This document shows positions 8,349 through 15,293 of a DNA stretch of 23,356 nt, in pieces (positions within the stretch are counted from its first letter, which is position 1; the number at the start of each line of letters is the position of its first letter). The notes below the pieces were generated by a model, which saw only the letters and a list, made by a program, of their open reading frames with translations, was not told the DNA's origin and did not search any database. A program made the translations under genes and the position numbers. The stretch comes from Treponema sp. (lineage in GTDB: Bacteria > Spirochaetota > Spirochaetia > Treponematales > Treponemataceae): positions 1 through 23,356 of the forward strand of contig JAFZWX010000205.1 in the NCBI GenBank assembly GCA_017617145.1, read 5' to 3'.

Positions 8349-9071
8349 ATGTTTACAAAACAAGACGCAGAAAAAATCCTTGCTAAAAACAATCAGCAGC
8401 ACATATTATGTAGGGCTGACTCACGAGTTGTTTATTTTTGAATTTCTTATCAATAATCTGATGGATGTTGTAAAGCAATGCGGAGTTTATGTTCCGCTCT
8501 ACATTATGATTACAATGGCAAACTTCTTCTTGAAGAAAAAGGCCGGCTTGCTACTTCGCCTAATGGGAACGGCGGCTGGTTTACTTCTATGGAAAAGGCT
8601 GGGCTTGATAAAGATTTGCATCTGAAAAATATTAAATGGATTAACATTTTTGCTGTTGATAACGTTTTGCAGCGGATTGCGGATCCGGCTTTTATTGGTG
8701 CGACTATTCTTGGAAATTATCAGAGTGCTTCGAAGGTGGTTCGTAAGGTTGAGCCTATGGAAAAAATGGGCCTGCTCTGTCTGGAAGATGGCAAGCCTTA
8801 GTACGAAGACATTGTAAACAATCAGCTGACTGTTCACGTTGTCGAAAAGAAGATTCCTTTCATCGACGAAAACGGCCAGCTCGTGAGCCCAACCCAACCA
8901 AACGGCTACAAGTTCGAGCTTCTTGTTCTCGATATGATTCACATGATGGACAACAATCTCGCCTACGAAGTTGTTCGAGAGAAGGAGTTTGCTCCGATTA
9001 AGAATTTACATGGTGTGGACAGCGTGGACTCGGCGCGGGAATTGTTGACTGGGTGTGGGGTGAGGTTGTAA
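8349..9071 (+). pseudogene. Shattered UDPGP-family sugar nucleotidyltransferase
   Basis: Remnant of a UTP-dependent hexose-1-phosphate (or N-acetylhexosamine-1-phosphate) uridylyltransferase. The N-terminus MFTKQDAEKILAKNNQQ starts at 8349. After a large deletion a different frame carries FEFLINNLMDVVKQCGVYVPLYIM (about 8434-8508). Around TACATTATGA it jumps back to the first frame for DYNGKLLLEEKG, SPNGNGGWF and IKWINIFAVDNVLQRIADPAF. A TAG at 8799-8801 follows CLEDGKP, where about 40-50 residues are missing, and the frame resumes with HVVEKKIPFIDENG, PNGYKFELLVLDMIHMMD and EKEFAPIKNLHGVDSVDSARELL. The nucleotide-binding GGxGTR loop is gone. Base composition is like rfbDC, so it belongs to the old sugar locus. 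The terminator at 9113-9142 is probably its own. Confidence 0.85.
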
Positions 9072-9093
9072 ATATATCATAAATCAAGCTACA

Positions 9094-9213
9094 GTAATAT
9101 ATTTGCTTTATGGCCAGTACAATATGTTGTGCTGGCTTTTTTATTACATACTGAAACAGTAAGTTATGATTTTATGCATGATGATTAAAGGATAATTCAA
9201 TAACAATTGGTTC
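9094..9213. repeat. 120-bp perfect direct repeat, left copy, abutting IS66
   Basis: Every base from 9094 to 9213 matches 11848-11967. The repeat ends exactly at the first base of the IS66 terminal repeat, and the other copy begins exactly after the last base. It therefore looks like a target duplication of 120 bp, whereas IS66-family elements normally duplicate 8 bp. It contains a terminator hairpin but no gene. Confidence 0.95.
9113..9142 (+). terminator. Rho-independent terminator inside the 120-bp repeat
   Basis: GCCAGTAC (9113-9120) pairs with GTGCTGGC (9129-9136), with one T-G pair, around an 8-nt loop; six T follow. A second identical copy lies at 11867-11896. It fits the 3' end of the UDPGP remnant. 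Confidence 0.8.
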
Positions 9214-9232
9214 GTATCCGTCAAATCAAGCG

Positions 9233-11049
9233 TTATTTAGCTAACTCCAGCCATTCACCGCGGAGCTCAAACGGTGTAATTTCTATGTTCCACGGAAGAA
9301 GTTTTTCCCAGTCAGATTCTGTTTCGGCATATGGTGCCTGTTCAAAAAGACAGCGCAGATAATCTTCCGGAGACTTATCGTTGGCTTTTGCAGTTTCAAT
9401 CAGAGAGAAAAGGAAACATGAACTTTCTGCACCTTTACCGCTCCCAGAAAACAGGAAGTTTTTCCTTGCCATTACAAACGGCTTAATAGCACGCTCTGCT
9501 GCATTTGTGTCAGGTGTTACAAAACTATAGTCCAGAAACTTTATTAGTTTGCTCCAGTTTTTAAGACAATATTTTATTGCTTCTGCTGTTTTAGAAGAAC
9601 CTAAGATCTCTTCACGTTCGCCTTTTTCTAAAAGCCATTTATGGAAATCTTCAAAAAGAGGAAGAATTTTTTCCTTCCTCAGCTCAAGATATTTTGCTTC
9701 AGTAATCAGATTTTTCTGATACTTTTCCCGAAGCTCTTTTTCAGTTTTAAAAATCTTCGAGTAAGATCTCACAGCCTGCTCTGCAGTCTTTGACTTTGTT
9801 GCCTTCACTGATTCTGCAAACTTACGGCGGGCATGAATGTTGCAGTTGCATAACGTAATCTTATGTTCAGGATGATTTTCATTCCAGAAGTCAACGGCGC
9901 TGTCATAACCGGAGTAACCGTCTGTCTGAATCACACTGCCGGAAAATCCTTCAAGAAAAGAAATGACATTCCGTCCGCTTCGAGTCCATCTGAAATTGTA
10001 TGAGTGAACAGGATGTTCTGCTCCGCCCCTGACAAGCCACATGTAACACTGGCTTTCCTTACCGTCTTCCGTTTCCTTCTTGCGGTAACTTTTATCTTCC
10101 CAGTATTCTTTCCGGGCTTCCGCCTCGCTGTATTTGAGCACCTCAAGAGGCGTCTCATCAAACATAAGGAACTTTCCTTTTTCAGTTCCCTGTCTAAAAG
10201 CTCTTTTAGAGGCCTGAGCCTGTCAAAGACTTTCTGCTGCCAGTTGCACATATCCTGCCGGCTTATGTGCAGTCCCTGATAATTGTAGCAGTCTTCCTGG
10301 CAGTAGAACGGCGTGTGCCTCTGATACTTGCCCATGAAGACGTGCGCCAGAAGCGAAGGCGTTGCTATCGACTTCTCGATTATCCGCTTTTCTTTAGCAG
10401 TTTTTCTGACAGGCTTGTCATCATCAGTGACGCAGTTAGGACACTCATAAACATTTCTTACCACAACCTCGATGTATTCATAGGCCGGAACATGAACGAT
10501 ACGTTCGCTTTCTACGGTATTTACTTTCTTCATCAGTGTGCCGCAGTTAGGACAGATTTTTTCTTCGTCCGTAAGGTCTATTACGATACGTTTTTTTGCA
10601 AGGTTATTTATTGACGAAACGCTCTTTCGTCCTTTGTTTGATTTCTTAGTTTTGCTTTCAGTCTGATATTCTTCTGAATCTTCATACTGTGTAATTTCTT
10701 CATCACTTGGAGATGGGCACTGATTTGTTACCTGAATATTAAGGTCTTCCGTATCAAATAGAAGAGGCTGGTCTTTAAGAAGTCTTGCAGCCTTTTCACT
10801 TCGTGCAGCATATTCCATTGCGCGACGGTGTGCCAGCTGTTCATTCAGTCTTTTGATTTCGATAGTCTGATCTATGATTATCTTTTTCTGATCGATAATT
10901 GCATTATGCTGGCTGTTTATTTCTCTTGTCTGTTCGCTGATTTTATTATTCTGCTCACTGACCTTATTTTCAAGTTCAGAAAGACGGTTCTGCTGCTGAA
11001 CGATAAGTGCGATTGCTTCTTCTAATGTTTCAGGTTTTCCGTCTTTCAT
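9233..11049 (-). pseudogene. tnpC: IS66 transposase TnpC, frameshifted
   Basis: DDE transposase of the element, in two frames. From 11049 the first frame gives a coiled-coil N-terminus (LENKVSEQNNKISEQTREI), a zinc-ribbon-like CPNCGTLMKK...YECPNC and the start of the catalytic core up to ELLDRELKK. At about 10176-10178 the frame is lost: the expected KKGKFLMFDETPLEV needs one extra G. The second frame continues MFDETPLEV (first Asp), VIQTDGYSGYD (second Asp) and DTNAAERAIKPFVMARKNFLFSGSGKG (catalytic Glu region) to the stop at 9233. Joined, it would be about 605 aa, typical of the family. A one-base deletion is the simplest cause; a -1 slip on AAAAAG would also restore the frame but is not known to be needed in IS66. 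Confidence 0.9.
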
Positions 11050-11118
11050 GTTTTCATTTTAAACCTTTTATTAAAACATGAAAACCATACAAAAGAATTC
11101 TTAACGCCTGGAATGATT

Positions 11119-11466
11119 TTAATAGGCACTCTTAAAGTGCAGCTCTTGATGTGCATGCCAGAAATCAATTCCGGTGAGCAGCATATCAAGCTGTTCTGAT
11201 TTGATTTCTCTGGCAGCTTCTTCATTCATAGGCCATGGCCAGGTTGCTTTTTCAAGACGTTTTTGCGCAAGCCAGAATCCTGTCTTATCCCAGAAAATCA
11301 CCTTCAACAGTTTGTGTGTTTTATTGCAGAAAAGAAATGCTGAGCCGCAGAGCGCATCAAGATTCATTTCGTTTCCGATTATGGAGCAGAGTCCTGAAAC
11401 ACCTTTTCTTAGATCTGTTGCTCCAGGTCGGACATAGATTCTTGCTTCTTCAAGGTTGACTTTCAT
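11119..11466 (-). CDS. tnpB: IS66 accessory protein TnpB (Orf2)
   Basis: A 115-aa protein with the family signatures ARIYVRPGATDLRKGVSGL, LFCNKTHKLLKVIFWDKTGFWLAQKRLE and WPWP. It is required with TnpA for transposition in studied IS66 elements, though its biochemical role is unclear. Its ATG overlaps the tnpA stop by 4 bp (ATGA), showing translational coupling. Length and motifs are intact. Confidence 0.95.
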   Translation of the reverse strand: MKVNLEEARIYVRPGATDLRKGVSGLCSIIGNEMNLDALCGSAFLFCNKTHKLLKVIFWDKTGFWLAQKRLEKATWPWPMNEEAAREIKSEQLDMLLTGIDFWHAHQELHFKSAY

Positions 11467-11777
11467 ATGGTCTTTAATGCTCCAAGAATCTTTTCAAGAA
11501 CTGGAAGTCCAATGTTTACTGGAATGAATATTTCCATTCCGTTTTTATGGATTCGGATATCCTGACTGTCCCGGCATTGTCTGACTTTTGCTGCTTGTAC
11601 TTCGACAAGATTACAGCCGTCATCTGCAGCTTTTTGTTTCGGTTGTTTTTTATAAAGCCAGCTTCGGAACGTTCCAAGATTAATTTCAAATTCTTCTGCA
11701 AATGCCCTGACTGTCATACCGCTCTGTTTATAAAGCTGTACCAGTTCCTCTTTTTCTTCTTTTGTTTTTTGTTGCAT
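11463..11777 (-). CDS. tnpA: IS66 accessory protein TnpA
   Basis: A 104-aa protein with an N-terminal helix-turn-helix (KEELVQLYKQSGMTVRAFAEEFEINLGTFRSWLYKK), the usual TnpA form, and a C-terminal strand-rich tail (IRIHKNGMEIFIPVNIGLPVLEKILGAL). The ATG at 11777 has GAGG upstream within the element's leader. It is the first gene of the tnpABC operon and looks intact. Confidence 0.92.
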   Translation of the reverse strand: MQQKTKEEKEELVQLYKQSGMTVRAFAEEFEINLGTFRSWLYKKQPKQKAADDGCNLVEVQAAKVRQCRDSQDIRIHKNGMEIFIPVNIGLPVLEKILGALKTI

Positions 11778-11847
11778 TTTTTACACCTCTACAAGAAGTG
11801 TAATACTACATGGTAATTTTATTTACTCTGCTTAAATTGGCGGATAC

Positions 11848-11967
11848 GTAATATATTTGCTTTATGGCCAGTACAATATGTTGTGCTGGCTTTTTTATTA
11901 CATACTGAAACAGTAAGTTATGATTTTATGCATGATGATTAAAGGATAATTCAATAACAATTGGTTC
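11848..11967. repeat. 120-bp perfect direct repeat, right copy, abutting IS66
   Basis: Identical base for base to 9094-9213 and beginning directly after the terminal GGATAC of the IS66 element. It includes the second copy of the terminator hairpin (11867-11896), which here insulates the TAC module from the left. Confidence 0.95.
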
Positions 11968-12088
11968 AAATAACAATATTTCTAGTTTTGATATTATTGT
12001 TGCAGAGCATTTGTCAAAAAAGTAAATGAGATCTGAAAAATATTTAAATAAAAAAAAATGCAAAAGTTAATATCTTTTTATTTAAAAC

Positions 12089-12121
12089 TTGATATAATAT
12101 AGCATATATGCTATATTATAT
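12089..12121 (+). promoter_or_regulatory. Promoter of the TAC operon with a perfect 30-bp palindrome operator
   Basis: Positions 12092-12121 form a perfect palindrome with half-site ATATAATATAGCATA and dyad axis between 12106 and 12107. Overlapping it are TTGATA (12089-12094) and TATATT (12112-12117), 17 bp apart, a good sigma-70-type promoter. Transcription would start near 12124, three or four bases before the ATG at 12128, and no ribosome site precedes that ATG, so the message may be leaderless. A dyad over the promoter just ahead of a toxin-antitoxin pair fits autorepression by the antitoxin's helix-turn-helix domain. Confidence 0.75.
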
Positions 12122-12127
12122 AAGCTT

Positions 12128-12583
12128 ATGCTTTATATCTTTTATCCAAAAGAAAATATTCATATTAATAAGTCTCAATTAGAAAAAGATATGCCATATA
12201 TTGAATATAAGGATGAAGGTGGTTATGTAAGTAATGAAATTGATAATCTTTTTAAGAAAAGAAAATATAATTGGCTTTATTTGAAGGTTGTAGATTTTCT
12301 GGATAAGCTTGCTGATGAAGATGATTTATCAGCATATTTTAATCAAGACTTATTAAAAGGAATTGGTGATGGACTCATAGAAATGAGAATTCCTAAAACT
12401 GATAAGAAAGGCGTTTTTAGAATATATTATTGTAATTCAGAATTAAAAAGAGAGTGTGGTGCTTCTGTATTACTGGAAGCTGAATATAAACATGGTGATC
12501 CAATGAAAATTGAGTCTGCACGAAAAAGAAAAAGTGAGTATTTAGAGAAAATAAAGAAGGAAAAGAAGAATGGAAAAGATTGA
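12128..12583 (+). CDS. RelE/HigB-superfamily toxin (Gp49-like)
   Basis: A 151-aa basic-tailed protein. The core IEYKDEGGYVSNEIDNLFKKRKYNWLYLKVVDFLDKLADEDDLSAYFNQDLLKGIGDGLIEMRIPKTDKKGVFRIYYC has the order of a RelE-type mRNA interferase: helices, LxGxGxGLxExR-like turn, then strands with the R-x-x-Y-Y pattern. The C-terminus is Lys-rich. It precedes an Xre-type antitoxin gene and overlaps it by 14 bp, the toxin-first order of HigBA systems. Start chosen at 12128, directly after the palindromic promoter; an ATG at 12192 is a shorter alternative. Expected to cleave mRNA on ribosomes and stop growth when free. Catalytic residues were not mapped with certainty. Confidence 0.8.
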   Translation: MLYIFYPKENIHINKSQLEKDMPYIEYKDEGGYVSNEIDNLFKKRKYNWLYLKVVDFLDKLADEDDLSAYFNQDLLKGIGDGLIEMRIPKTDKKGVFRIYYCNSELKRECGASVLLEAEYKHGDPMKIESARKRKSEYLEKIKKEKKNGKD

Positions 12584-13034
12584 AGATTTTGTAAAACTCA
12601 ATAAGGCTCTTGCGTCATTTATGAACGATTTTTGTTTATTGAAAGAAAAAAATGATCTTTCTCAAAAAGAAGTTGCTGCATATGCAGGTACAACTCAAAG
12701 TGCTATATCTCGTATAGAAACAATGAATACAAATCCATCATATAAGGTTTTATCTAAGCTTTCTGAGGCTGTTGGAGGAAATCTGTATTTGACGCCAATG
12801 GGGGATATGTCAATTACAGTCCCTTTTGGAATGCAGGATAAAATTAAAACAATTGCTGATTCAAAAGGTATTTCTGTAAGAACTCTTCTTCTTCAACTTA
12901 TTAAAAAGGAAATCTCTGAAAATTATACTGCTGAACTTGATGTTCAATCTTTAAGTGATTTGGATTTTAGTAAATATTCGGATTTTGAAACATTACCAAA
13001 ATGTTATGAATCTTTAGATGAATTATGTGCATAG
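12570..13034 (+). CDS. Xre-family antitoxin (HigA-like) with C-terminal extension
   Basis: A 154-aa protein. Residues about 20-75 are a lambda-repressor-type helix-turn-helix (LKEKNDLSQKEVAAYAGTTQSAISRIETMNTNPSYKVLSKLSEAVGGNL). A second segment (about 85-120, MQDKIKTIADSKGISVRTLLLQLIKKEI) looks like a short ribbon-helix or helical linker, and the last 25-30 residues are acidic and rich in aromatic residues (LSDLDFSKYSDFETLPKCYESL). It should neutralise the upstream toxin and repress the operon through the palindrome. In known toxin-antitoxin-chaperone systems such a tail (chaperone addiction region) makes the antitoxin depend on the SecB-like chaperone; the gene order here suggests the same. 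Ribosome site AAGGAAAAGAAG lies inside the toxin gene. Confidence 0.85.
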   Translation: MEKIEDFVKLNKALASFMNDFCLLKEKNDLSQKEVAAYAGTTQSAISRIETMNTNPSYKVLSKLSEAVGGNLYLTPMGDMSITVPFGMQDKIKTIADSKGISVRTLLLQLIKKEISENYTAELDVQSLSDLDFSKYSDFETLPKCYESLDELCA

Positions 13035-13043
13035 GAATGAAAA

Positions 13044-13472
13044 ATGAATAACGAATACACAGAATTTGTAAAAGCCATAGAACTCTCAGCAGTTAATCTT
13101 GTTGAATCTCACGAAAAAGTTTTTTTTACTCCCTCAGATGCACAATTAGATAAAGTAAAAATTGATACTGAACATGCATATAATAAAGATGATCCAATAA
13201 ATCAAGATTCAACTTTATTAAATAATCATAAGTATAAGTTTACTTTCTCTGTTGACGATAAACCATATTTTGTTGCTGAATACATTGTGTTTATTGCATT
13301 TACAATAAAAGATAAAGAAACTGTTGAGCGATTATTAAAAATAGAAGAAATCAAACAGATGTTTATTAATAAACAGATTGACAGATTGGTTTGGTCATAT
13401 TTACGAGGAATTGTAATGGATGCCTTTAATAAACATTCATTAAGACCTATCCCATTACCTCTTTTGTGTTAA
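13044..13472 (+). CDS. SecB-like chaperone of a toxin-antitoxin-chaperone operon
   Basis: A 142-aa protein starting 9 bp after the antitoxin stop with AGGA upstream. The fold pattern is SecB-like: an amphipathic strand region (HKYKFTFSVDDKPYFVAEYIVFIAFTI, about residues 63-89), then the long helix and terminal loop DRLVWSYLRGIVMDAFNKHSLRPIPLPLL (about 113-141), corresponding to the [25 protein letters not shown] region of SecB. Overall similarity is low, as is usual for the antitoxin-associated members. Its likely job is to hold the HigA-like antitoxin folded and protected; general export function is less likely given the context. The operon ends about 10 bp before the hairpin repeat at 13481. 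Confidence 0.78.
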   Translation: MNNEYTEFVKAIELSAVNLVESHEKVFFTPSDAQLDKVKIDTEHAYNKDDPINQDSTLLNNHKYKFTFSVDDKPYFVAEYIVFIAFTIKDKETVERLLKIEEIKQMFINKQIDRLVWSYLRGIVMDAFNKHSLRPIPLPLLC

Positions 13473-13480
13473 ACTTTTTA

Positions 13481-13529
13481 TTTGGGTGTTACGGGACAAA
13501 GAACTCGAAAAAAATTGTCCCGTAGAGGG
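13481..13529. repeat. Hairpin repeat, copy A, at the joint between the TAC module and rfbD'
   Basis: TTTGGGTGTTACGGGACAAA and the following GAACTCGAAAA match the copy at 17606 base for base. The arms ACGGGACAA (13491-13499) and TTGTCCCGT (13515-13523) form a perfect 9-bp stem with a 15-nt loop. There is no T-run after the stem, so it is not a simple terminator. Homology to rfbD begins 5 bp after the right arm (13528), so the repeat marks the breakpoint. Confidence 0.85.
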
Positions 13530-14041
13530 ACCAAGAAATATTGCAAATCTTGCGAATCAGATTCATGCAAAAATGATTCATATTTCTACCGATTATGTTT
13601 TTGATGGTTCTGGTTCTTCTCCTTATACAGAAGATATGCCGATTGCGCCGATTGGTGTTTATGGAAAAACAAAGGCTGATGGCGAAGCTGCTGTAAGACA
13701 GAATCTTAATGAGCATTACATTATCCGCACTGCATGGCTTTATGGCAGAAAATGTGCTTTACGCAATTTACTACTGTACCGACCTTGGTGAAATCACCTG
13801 GTGGGATTTTACAAATGAAATCAAAATGCAGGGAATTGAAGCTGGCTTGATTACTAATAAGAATTGTGTGGTAAATCCGTGTTCAACATCAGAATACCCA
13901 ACTCCCGCTAAGCGTCCTGCTTATTCTGTTTTGAGCAAAGACAAGATTCAGAAGGCACTGGGAATTACGCTTCCGGATTGGAAAGAGAGTTTGAAAAAGT
14001 TTATAGATTCTGACCTTTTTGATAAATCTAGAATTATATAA
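13528..14041 (+). pseudogene. rfbD: Truncated and frameshifted second rfbD
   Basis: Homology to the intact rfbD begins at GGACCAAG, so the first 78 codons, including the dinucleotide-binding motif, are missing. The sequence then gives PRNIANLANQ...STDYVFDGSGSSPYTED...YGKTKADGE up to IIRTAWLYGR near 13746. Here 137 bp present in copy 1 are absent, which shifts the frame; the second frame resumes with YYCTDLGEITWWDFTNEIKMQG and ends normally at 14041. No start codon with a ribosome site exists at the 5' end. The 3' end retains the ribosome site for the following rfbC (AGAGGAC). A non-functional relic. Confidence 0.92.
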
Positions 14042-14051
14042 GAGGACATAA

Positions 14052-14654
14052 ATGGCATTTGAATTTAATACATGTAAATTATCTGATGGCACGGAAGTAA
14101 AAGGTCTTTACGAAATCCAGCCAAAAATCTTTGGTGATTCCCGCGGTTACTTTCTGGAAACCTACAGTGAGCGTGACTTTTTTGCTGCCGGGCTTACTAT
14201 GAAGTTTGTTCAGGATAATCAGTCAAAATCTACTAAGGGCGTGCTGCGCGGTTTGCACTTTCAGACACAGCATCCGCAGGGAAAACTTGTTCGCGCTTTA
14301 CAGGGCCGTGTTTATGATGTTGCCGTTGACCTGCGCAAAGGCTCTGCAACTTTTGGCAAATACTATGGTGTAATTCTTGATGCAGAAAAACAGAATATGT
14401 TTTATATTCCCGAAGGCTTTGCCCACGGCTTTTACGTTCTTTCCGACGAGGCCATCTTTACCTACAAATGCACAGACTTCTACGACCCAAAAGGCGAGGG
14501 CGGCCTCATGTGGAATGACCCCGCGATTGGAATTGACTGGAAAGCTATAGCACCTGACGTGAACCCTCTGCTGAGCGAGAAAGACGGCAAGCACCCGGCA
14601 TTTGATGCGGCAAAGGATTATTTTGATTTGAATGGGAAGTGGATGGGAGTATAA
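14052..14654 (+). CDS. rfbC: dTDP-4-dehydrorhamnose 3,5-epimerase (RmlC/RfbC), copy 2
   Basis: A 200-aa, full-length epimerase of dTDP-rhamnose synthesis. All family motifs are present: GDSRGYFLETYSERDF, VLRGLHFQTQHPQGKLVRALQGRVYDVAVDLRKGS, IPEGFAHGF, TYKCTDFYDP, LMWNDPAIGIDW, with His69 and Tyr138 as likely catalytic residues. It keeps the usual Pro75 and Gly85 that copy 1 has lost, so this is probably the better enzyme. Ribosome site AGAGGAC and the upstream spacing are the same as in copy 1. Expression is uncertain because the 5' neighbour is a relic without an evident promoter. A terminator follows. Confidence 0.93.
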   Translation: MAFEFNTCKLSDGTEVKGLYEIQPKIFGDSRGYFLETYSERDFFAAGLTMKFVQDNQSKSTKGVLRGLHFQTQHPQGKLVRALQGRVYDVAVDLRKGSATFGKYYGVILDAEKQNMFYIPEGFAHGFYVLSDEAIFTYKCTDFYDPKGEGGLMWNDPAIGIDWKAIAPDVNPLLSEKDGKHPAFDAAKDYFDLNGKWMGV

Positions 14655-14675
14655 AATAAATATTTCGATTCAGTG

Positions 14676-14704
14676 AAAGGCGGGGAAGTTCCTCGCCTTT
14701 TTTT
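14676..14704. terminator. Terminator after rfbC copy 2, probably bidirectional
   Basis: GGCGGGG (14679-14685) pairs with CCTCGCC (14691-14697), one G-T pair, loop AAGTT, flanked by AAA on the left and a run of seven T on the right. The stop codon of the convergent gene at 14703 lies in the T-run, so the hairpin may serve both strands. Confidence 0.85.
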
Positions 14705-15002
14705 ATTGTAGTGTAATTCCTATGTTTTTTAGATATTCTTCACTGGTAGCCCATAAAACTTGACTTCTTAAATTATCTATAATAGTTCTATCTGTGGCTG
14801 AATCAATTTGAATGAGAGTATCAGTTATAACAACTTTTGTATTAATAAAAATAGTATAATCTGTATGAGCATAGTTAAATGATTTGTAAATCTCAATCGC
14901 TTTTTCTTTATCAAGAAATCCAGTGTTCTGATATGTGAGGATTATAGAAATATGTTCGGCAATAGATTTTGCATTTTCGATATTATGTAATAGTTCTTGC
15001 AT
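14703..15002 (-). CDS. Small hypothetical protein, 99 aa
   Basis: Open frame on the minus strand from the ATG at 15002, ending in the terminator of rfbC copy 2. The sequence is mixed alpha/beta and protein-like: helix MQELLHNIENAKSIAEHISIILTYQ, helix DKEKAIEIYKSF, strands DYTIFINTKVVITDTLIQI, and a closing helix. No family is recognised and no catalytic motif is seen. There is no strong ribosome site; a purine-poor AT-rich leader precedes it. Convergent to rfbC and divergent from the AlbA_2 gene across about 290 bp. It could be a small partner of that neighbour, but this is only positional. Confidence 0.5.
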   Translation of the reverse strand: MQELLHNIENAKSIAEHISIILTYQNTGFLDKEKAIEIYKSFNYAHTDYTIFINTKVVITDTLIQIDSATDRTIIDNLRSQVLWATSEEYLKNIGITLQ

Positions 15003-15185
15003 ATTTATAGATTATAAAATGATATTAAAATAATCTATAGTTTTATAAAACTTGTGAAAAAAAACTATAATTATGTTATATTTTTCTAAACAATATCGTA
15101 AATGTTATTGAATTATATAGTTTAATCTTAACCGTTCAATTAGAAAATATAGGAAGAACTATATAAACTGAAATCGTTGTTATTT

Positions 15186-15285
15186 TTATTTGACTGAACA
15201 GACAATTTTTTAGCTAAGAAATTATTTAATTTATTATAATATAACGAATTAAGAGCCGTATTCTTATTTGACTGTTATTTGACTG
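15186..15285 (+). promoter_or_regulatory. Three TTATTTGACTG boxes around the AlbA_2-TIR promoter
   Basis: The 11-mer TTATTTGACTG occurs at 15186-15196, 15264-15274 and 15275-15285, the last two in tandem. TATAAT at 15235-15240 lies between the first and second boxes and is the best -10 upstream of the start at 15294; its -35 is weak. The tandem boxes end at the GGAG ribosome site (15285-15288). They look like operator sites for a regulator. The rest of the 15003-15293 gap is AT-rich with nothing else recognised. Confidence 0.45.
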
Positions 15286-15293
15286 GAGTATAC

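Larger units (their letters stand above)
9214..11847 (-). mobile_element. IS66-family insertion sequence (tnpA-tnpB-tnpC)
   Basis: A 2634-bp element on the minus strand with the standard IS66 gene order. The outer ends are imperfect inverted repeats: GTATCCGTCAAATCAAGC at 9214-9231 and, on the other strand, GTATCCGCCAATTTAAGC inward from 11847 (15 of 18 matching). The GTATCCG start is close to the GTAAGCG-type ends of the family. No 8-bp target duplication is present: the left flank ends ATTGGTTC and the right flank begins GTAATATA. Instead the 120-bp repeat flanks it. The tnpC frameshift suggests the copy is no longer autonomous. Confidence 0.92.
13528..14704 (+). repeat. rfbD-rfbC duplication, copy 2
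   Basis: Second copy of the block at 5883-7195, in the same orientation, with 137 bp deleted inside rfbD. The sequences differ at scattered synonymous and a few coding sites, so the duplication is not brand new or the copies came from different strains. Confidence 0.88.

Noticed and set aside
9931..10614. Plus-strand open frames inside the IS66 element
   Set aside because: They are antisense to tnpC, have no ribosome sites and read as low-complexity hydrophobic shadows of the transposase codons.
15279..15293. TTG at 15279 as the start of the AlbA_2 gene
   Set aside because: It lies inside a tandem repeat box and has no ribosome site, whereas the ATG at 15294 has GGAG at good spacing.
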